A DNA stretch of 64,000 nucleotides, taken from Moniliophthora roreri (taxonomy: Eukaryota > Basidiomycota > Agaricomycetes > Agaricales > Marasmiaceae). The translations under genes were made by a program, and so were the position numbers. The DNA lies in assembly GCA_001466705.2 (NCBI GenBank), contig LATX02000233.1, forward strand, positions 186,001 to 250,000, written 5' to 3'. Under the pieces are notes generated by a model. It was not told the DNA's origin and ran no database searches. It worked only from the letters and a program-made list of their open reading frames with translations. Of the stretch, positions 59,676 through 64,000 are shown in pieces (position 1 is the stretch's first letter; the number at the start of each line of letters is the position of its first letter).

Positions 59676-61345
59676 AATGGAAGAACCGTCATCTCCAGAA
59701 CGATCCGACCCTCCGACCCCCATCTTAGAAGACCGTTCGCGCCTGTTCCACCGAGAAGCGGTGAAATCATTGACCAGGATCTCAGCGTAAAAGACTCCTC
59801 AAATTCCCGGATCCAGAGCTCAAAAAGTAATTGAGATGAAGATCATACGCCTGGAAAAGGAATTATCCAAAATCCGTGTAGACATCGAATACCTAGAACG
59901 AATGCAGCCCTCAGTTCCCCCTCAGACATCAGGTGCCTTTATCCTGTCCTTTTCACAATGGTACATACTGAAACAAAACACATGCACTTGAATTCGAGGT
60001 AGAAGAAACCTTTGCAACAGAACGAGCACGATTTCTCTCGGGCAACGGTTCCCGTGCCCCCTCCTCTGAAGCTGAGCTGTCCACCTTTCGAAAACGACAA
60101 GCAGATTCAAAGTCGTTCTTGATCTGTGGACGACCTGTTCTTGAAAAATAGGCCGTGCCAGCCTCCCTTCTCAATGAGGTGCTGTGCCGCTTTAATCATA
60201 ACCTATCCGCCTATCCCCTGCCACAAGATATCCTATTTTTCAGAGCTCTTCATCTGGCGATGACCGAGATCTTTGTCAACGAGGACGCCGGACGAAAGAA
60301 GCTCGTTGAAATACTCTCTCTGCATGTAGGCCACCTGGTCATTGCAGGCAAAATAGCGGGATATCTAACCGGTGGAGATATACCGTACGAGTTCTCGGTT
60401 ATTCGACCTTTTGTGGACTCCTAGCATACATCGATGAGGTGAAGAATGGACTCGCGACTGGGGGAGCCGATGCTTACGTCGAAGTAATCCACTATTATAT
60501 TGAACATGTTCGAGAAGCTACCGAGCAGCTTGGGAAAGAGGAGTCGAAAAAGTTGAATTTTCCTGTGATCTTGTCGACTCACATTGGTAAGAATTCGACT
60601 TCCCTCTGCCCTACCGGTGTTGATTTTGCGACAGGTGGGCTGATTGGTCTTGCGGTTGCAACCTTCCTTGGTCGCCCCCACGTTGAATACCTTGGAACAT
60701 ACTCCCTTCACATTCATTCCACTAACACCGAAGAATTTCACGCAGGCGAGAGGATGACCTGTGCTCTAAGGATCGTTATTCAGGAGATGTGTACCTTTTA
60801 CACGACGCCAAACCCCCCACCACACCTTGACCGCAACCCAAATTTCCATTCTGAAACCTCTATACCATCAACGACGACAGAACCCGTCATTACTTTTCCT
60901 ACGAGCGTGCTATCGACTCCCAGTGCGTTCTCTTCGTCTCGGATAACAGTAGTGGCAAGGAGCTCTGCGTCGAATTCTCCAGTCGCTACGGTGGAAATGC
61001 CCATAGGTTCGCGCGCCGAAAATCATAGCCATAAACCGTTTTTATAGATAGCTGAATAATGGTCGTCACGGAGGACATGATTGCCCACTACGTCTCGCTT
61101 GTCTCCCGCCGATCCGAGTTAGCAACTCTGAGGAACAGGTTGTCGGTCAGTTACATGTCCACGGAGACATCCGACCCGAGAATGTCGTGGTCAGAGGAAC
61201 ATTCTCTGAGTGGCGGAGTATCTCTCAAGTTGTCTTATTGGATTTTGATTGAGCAGGGCGGAAAGACGAGGCACGGTATCCTACTAGCGTCAACATGAAC
61301 TTGACCTCAAATCGTCCCGGGTGGGTTGATTACGGAAGGACATGA
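59676..61345 (+). pseudogene. Degenerate kinase-like gene of an agaricomycete-expanded family
   Basis: Fragments in several frames add up to the common agaricomycete kinase-like architecture: a leader MEEPSSPERSDPPTP; ETFATERARFLSGN and STFRKRQADSKSFLICGRP; then NHNLSAYPLPQDILFFRALH, LSLHVGHLVIAGKIAGYLTGG, GLLAYIDEVKNGLATGGADAY and STHIGGLIGLAVATFLG. A C-terminal kinase lobe has FSSRYGGNAHRF, VHGDIRPENVVV (catalytic loop) and VVLLDFD in place of DFG, then RYPTSVNM. Lesions: TAG at 60149-60151, a frame break near 60385-60395, stops and frame breaks near 61010-61060, and TGA at 61250-61252 exactly where the family has Trp after DFD. Family recognition is from memory of its motifs; inactivation is directly visible. 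Confidence 0.75.
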
Positions 61346-62003
61346 CTTGCAAATGGTAGCAGGATATTACACGGATATTGTATTGTGATTGTCAAGTATT
61401 CTTGAATTCGTCCGTAATTGTACTTTAGCATCGTTCTCTGTAACGAGTGTATACTGTTTGCCCAAAGCACAAATGATTATCTACTCAACCCTAATCTAGA
61501 CTCAGGACTCCCACAATCAGAACGTAATTGAGACTCACGCTTCAGAAGAAAGCATAGCGCCTTATTGCATTCTGAATGTGTAAATAGAATGAATATATAG
61601 GTACGTTGTGATTGTTTACGGATGCATGTATTAAGGAAGCAGTTTGTCGATTGCAAGAAACCAGGAAGCGTGACCATGGGCGGGAAGACGAGTAAGATGT
61701 GCAGGTATCGCGTATGACTAGAAAGTGTAGTCGCAGAGAAGATGATGGATAGGTATCGCACAAAACAAGGGTCATTTACATGAACATGAACGTGAATAGA
61801 AGGGAGTAACGAGGGTAGATGGGAATGAACAACAAAACGACTGATGACAAACCGAGCACAAGGAAATGTAGACATGAAAAGGAGATAAAAAGAGAGTAAA
61901 TAATAGTGTGGCGAGAGAGACCTGAGGATGCGGGAAAAAGAGGAACGCAAGAAACGAGGAAAGATGAAGAATGTCAAGTTGGATTTCGTCAATAAAGAAG
62001 GGT
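61346..62003. other. Intergenic stretch
   Basis: Lies between the kinase-like pseudogene and the stop codon of the minus-strand acidic gene, and probably contains that gene's 3' untranslated region. A 171-codon minus-strand frame (61477-61992) is Phe/Leu/Ser-rich and looks like translated untranslated sequence. No gene called. Confidence 0.4.
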
Positions 62004-63211
62004 CTAAGACTTGTTTTCACCAAACAACCTCAGTGGTCGTATGGGCATGATCGACTCCTCGGCCAACACATCATCCTCATCGTCACTCTCTACTAGAGCA
62101 GTCTTAGTCTTCGCCTTGGCCTCGCGTTTCATTGTCAAGGGCGGAGTTCTCAACAACGCTGTGGGGACTTTGTCAGCTTTGGCCTTGGACTTAGTCGGAG
62201 TCGGTGGCTCCTCCGCCGGCGCAGATGCCTTCTTTTTGGATGGCCAAAGTGCCCTTGGCCTACTTCGCAAGTCGGGGGTGTAGTCAGGGTGTTCGGGTGG
62301 CAGCAGTGATCTTGGGTCGGGCGATTTTGGCCTGCCGTTTTTATGGTCATAGTATGGGTTGGGAAACTCTTTCCTGACGCCACGGCTATAATGAAGTGAT
62401 CGCTTTTAGCACGAGCGCGAATATATATATAACAAAATACTTACAACACCATCGTAAAGGTAGGCCGTTCATCATCCACCGTAGATCCTTGGATGACGCG
62501 TCCACTTCGAGCTGCATCGCTGGGTGACTCCGGAGAAGATAGGAAAGGGTTGTTCGGGGAGTCTCGCAAGAGTATTGGCGAAATACCAGCACCTTTGCTA
62601 ACTTGGGATTTTGGAGTCCGGGGAGGCGTTGATGCGACAGTGGCTGGACTAACATTCTCCGAAGTAGCAGGCTTTACTGGATCTTCTTCGGAAACCGCAA
62701 AGAGAGGTCCTGCTTTCAATTTGAGAGAAACAGTCTTGGCCGGCTTCTTGCGACGGTGAGAAGGGGGCGGGGAGACCGGGGCAGAACCAGTGGCCATCTT
62801 CATGCGCCGCCTGGACAAAAACGGTACGTCTGAGGTACTTCCAGCATCTTGGTCAGATTCGTGGGCAGTGGTACCAATCTCTGGTTCCGACATCGTCGTC
62901 TGTGACTCTAAACGCGACGACTTTGAAATTTCCTGGCCCCCAGCCCAAAACGCCTCTTCCTCTGCTTCCTCCTGGATAGCACTAATCCTTCTCCTCTTCC
63001 GTCGTCTACCGTTATCTTCTTCGTCTGTTGACACATTGCCATCTCCTGTGTCGCTATCCTCGTCTGACACCACTTTCGCTTTGGGGCCACCCTTCGCTCG
63101 CCCAATCTTGCGTCGGTGCTGAGTCCTTGGTGGAGTAGGCAATGACGCTGTCGAAGATGACCGTTTCAAAGGTCGAGTAGGGGGTAATGTCACCTGGCCT
63201 GGGTTGACCAT
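62004..63211 (-). CDS. Charged nuclear-type protein of unknown function
   Basis: Two exons, about 62443-63211 and 62004-62383, joined at a Phe codon: PTFTMVF to RGVRKEFPNPYYDH. The N-terminal half alternates basic (RRKRRRIS, HRRKIGRAKGG) and acidic (VSDEDSDTG, STDEEDNGR) stretches with many Ser-Pro sites. The segment from NPFLSSPE to the splice junction and on to FPNPYYDHKNGRPKSPDP is the least biased and likely conserved core. The tail is Lys/Ala/Pro-rich and ends ESIMPIRPLRLFGENKS. Probable nuclear signals and phospho-sites suggest a regulated nuclear protein. I do not recognise the family. Confidence 0.75.
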
Positions 63212-63706
63212 TCTCGATTACTCTCCTTCGTGTCTGTTCCTGCTGGATAAGAGATATTTGGTGGATAAAGTGTGGATTTTAGCGGGGTTTCGCCTTGTCA
63301 CAAGTCGTAAACTTGGGAAAGAAAAAGAAAGTATGCTGGTTGAGAATGGGAAAGGGAAGTAGAACTCGCAAGCAAGGGCCTCGCAGAAATCAAGGTTCAA
63401 GATAATATAAGGGTCACCAAGGTCGCACACGTGAACCCGAACAATAGACCCTAACCTGGACCAAATAAACAGGCACAGCCACTGGCCACAAACATTGCTG
63501 AACTCGGAGCGTCCGCAGTAAAGACCATCGCTAATTGTCGTCTTGTTCTAGCAGAGACGCGCACAGGTTATCGTAAAGCATGATGGTCAGAGAGTACCGT
63601 GTCTACCGGAGCCGCACTTCCCGCCTCATCTCAACACTTTTTAATCCGATTTTCATTCACCAAGCTAGCTTCCATGTCGCATACGATGTATATTCCAGTA
63701 ATAATA
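63212..63706. other. Intergenic stretch
   Basis: Promoter side of the charged nuclear-type gene and 3' region of RRB1. A short frame at 63218-63430 shows no motif. Nothing further is supported. Confidence 0.4.
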
Positions 63707-64000
63707 CTACACCGATATAGTTTTGAAAACCGACAATCCTCCAATCCCAGTACTAATAATCGTACCCGGTATCTGAGGATGCCAGTGCAACTCCTTCACC
63801 CGTTCCTGATAATGGGTGAAAAGCAGCTGTGGAGGATGACCGGGAATAACATCCCCCACTTGCCTAGCCGACTCATCATCGGCCTCAACCGCGAGGTCCC
63901 AAAGTGTAATCTGATTATCGTCTCCAGAAGCGGCAAACACAGAGTCATCGCTTGGGTGCCACTCTATCGACGTAATCGGGCCTTTATGCCAGTTGAAGTG
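63707..64000 (-). CDS. RRB1: RRB1/GRWD1-like WD-repeat protein, C-terminal part
   Basis: Partial gene running off the right edge; only the 3' end is present. The visible residues, FNWHKGPITSIEWHPSDDSVF, AASGDDNQITLWDLAVEADDE and LLFTHYQERVKELHWHPQIPG, then TIISTGIGGLSVFKTISV and the stop codon, match the last WD blades of yeast Rrb1 and human GRWD1. These chaperone ribosomal protein uL3 into pre-60S particles in the nucleolus. No intron is seen in this part. Confidence 0.92.
   Translation of the reverse strand, partial: HFNWHKGPITSIEWHPSDDSVFAASGDDNQITLWDLAVEADDESARQVGDVIPGHPPQLLFTHYQERVKELHWHPQIPGTIISTGIGGLSVFKTISV

Noticed and set aside
61477..61992. 171-codon minus-strand frame
   Set aside because: Phe/Leu/Ser/His-biased with no motif, lies where the 3' untranslated region of the charged nuclear-type gene is expected, and shows no splice partner.
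1..64000. CRISPR arrays, bacterial operons, secondary-metabolite cluster
   Set aside because: No regularly spaced repeats, and all recognisable genes are spliced eukaryotic housekeeping genes; no PKS, NRPS, terpene synthase or P450 seen.

Overview
This window is nuclear DNA of a filamentous basidiomycete, almost certainly an agaricomycete (mushroom-forming fungus). Genes are close together on both strands. Most are cut by many GT-AG introns of about 45-75 bases. The encoded proteins are typical of Agaricomycetes, including a wreck of their expanded kinase-like family. I reassembled exons by joining frames across plausible splice sites and checking phase. Where a full exon list is given, the summed length is a multiple of three.

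Layout. 1-2.3 kb is gene-poor and holds a 655-base element with perfect 31-base terminal inverted repeats and telomere-like CCCTAA tracts. 2.3-6.5 kb (minus strand): ribosomal protein eS10, tRNA Um44 methyltransferase TRM44 and a broken AIF-like oxidoreductase. 7.7-14.0 kb: a 1,958-residue Mus7/Mms22 replication-repair protein. 15.1-19.4 kb: a small Ser/Pro-rich ORF, a very acidic AT-hook protein and an 83-residue small protein. 19.6-25.7 kb (minus): dynein intermediate chain, a LYC1-type lysine acetyltransferase and a PQ-loop membrane protein. 25.9-35.0 kb: clathrin heavy chain, the small GTPase RHO3 and a coiled-coil protein. 35.2-39.5 kb: a Zn2Cys6 transcription factor and a HAD phosphatase-like protein. 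39.6-48.5 kb (minus): a CUE-CCCH-DUF1771-Smr protein, mitoribosomal mS29, cofactor-independent phosphoglycerate mutase and cytochrome c1. 48.9-52.9 kb: a THP3/LENG8-like SAC3-family protein and alanine-glyoxylate aminotransferase. 53.6-59.4 kb (minus): the VPS15 pseudokinase. 59.7-61.3 kb: a degenerate kinase-like gene. 62.0-64.0 kb (minus): an acidic nuclear-type protein and the 3' end of RRB1.

Functionally this is mostly core housekeeping: translation (eS10, mS29, RRB1, TRM44), membrane traffic and cytoskeleton (clathrin, PQ-loop protein, RHO3, VPS15, dynein), respiration and glycolysis (CYT1, iPGM), and genome maintenance (Mus7). I see no secondary-metabolite cluster, CRISPR array, phage or plasmid. 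I do not see a convincing new multi-gene system. The most unusual items are the inverted-repeat element, the two pseudogenes, the domain-fused Smr protein with an altered catalytic motif, tiny exons in AGX1, RHO3 and the Smr gene, and the compact clathrin/PQ-loop divergent pair.
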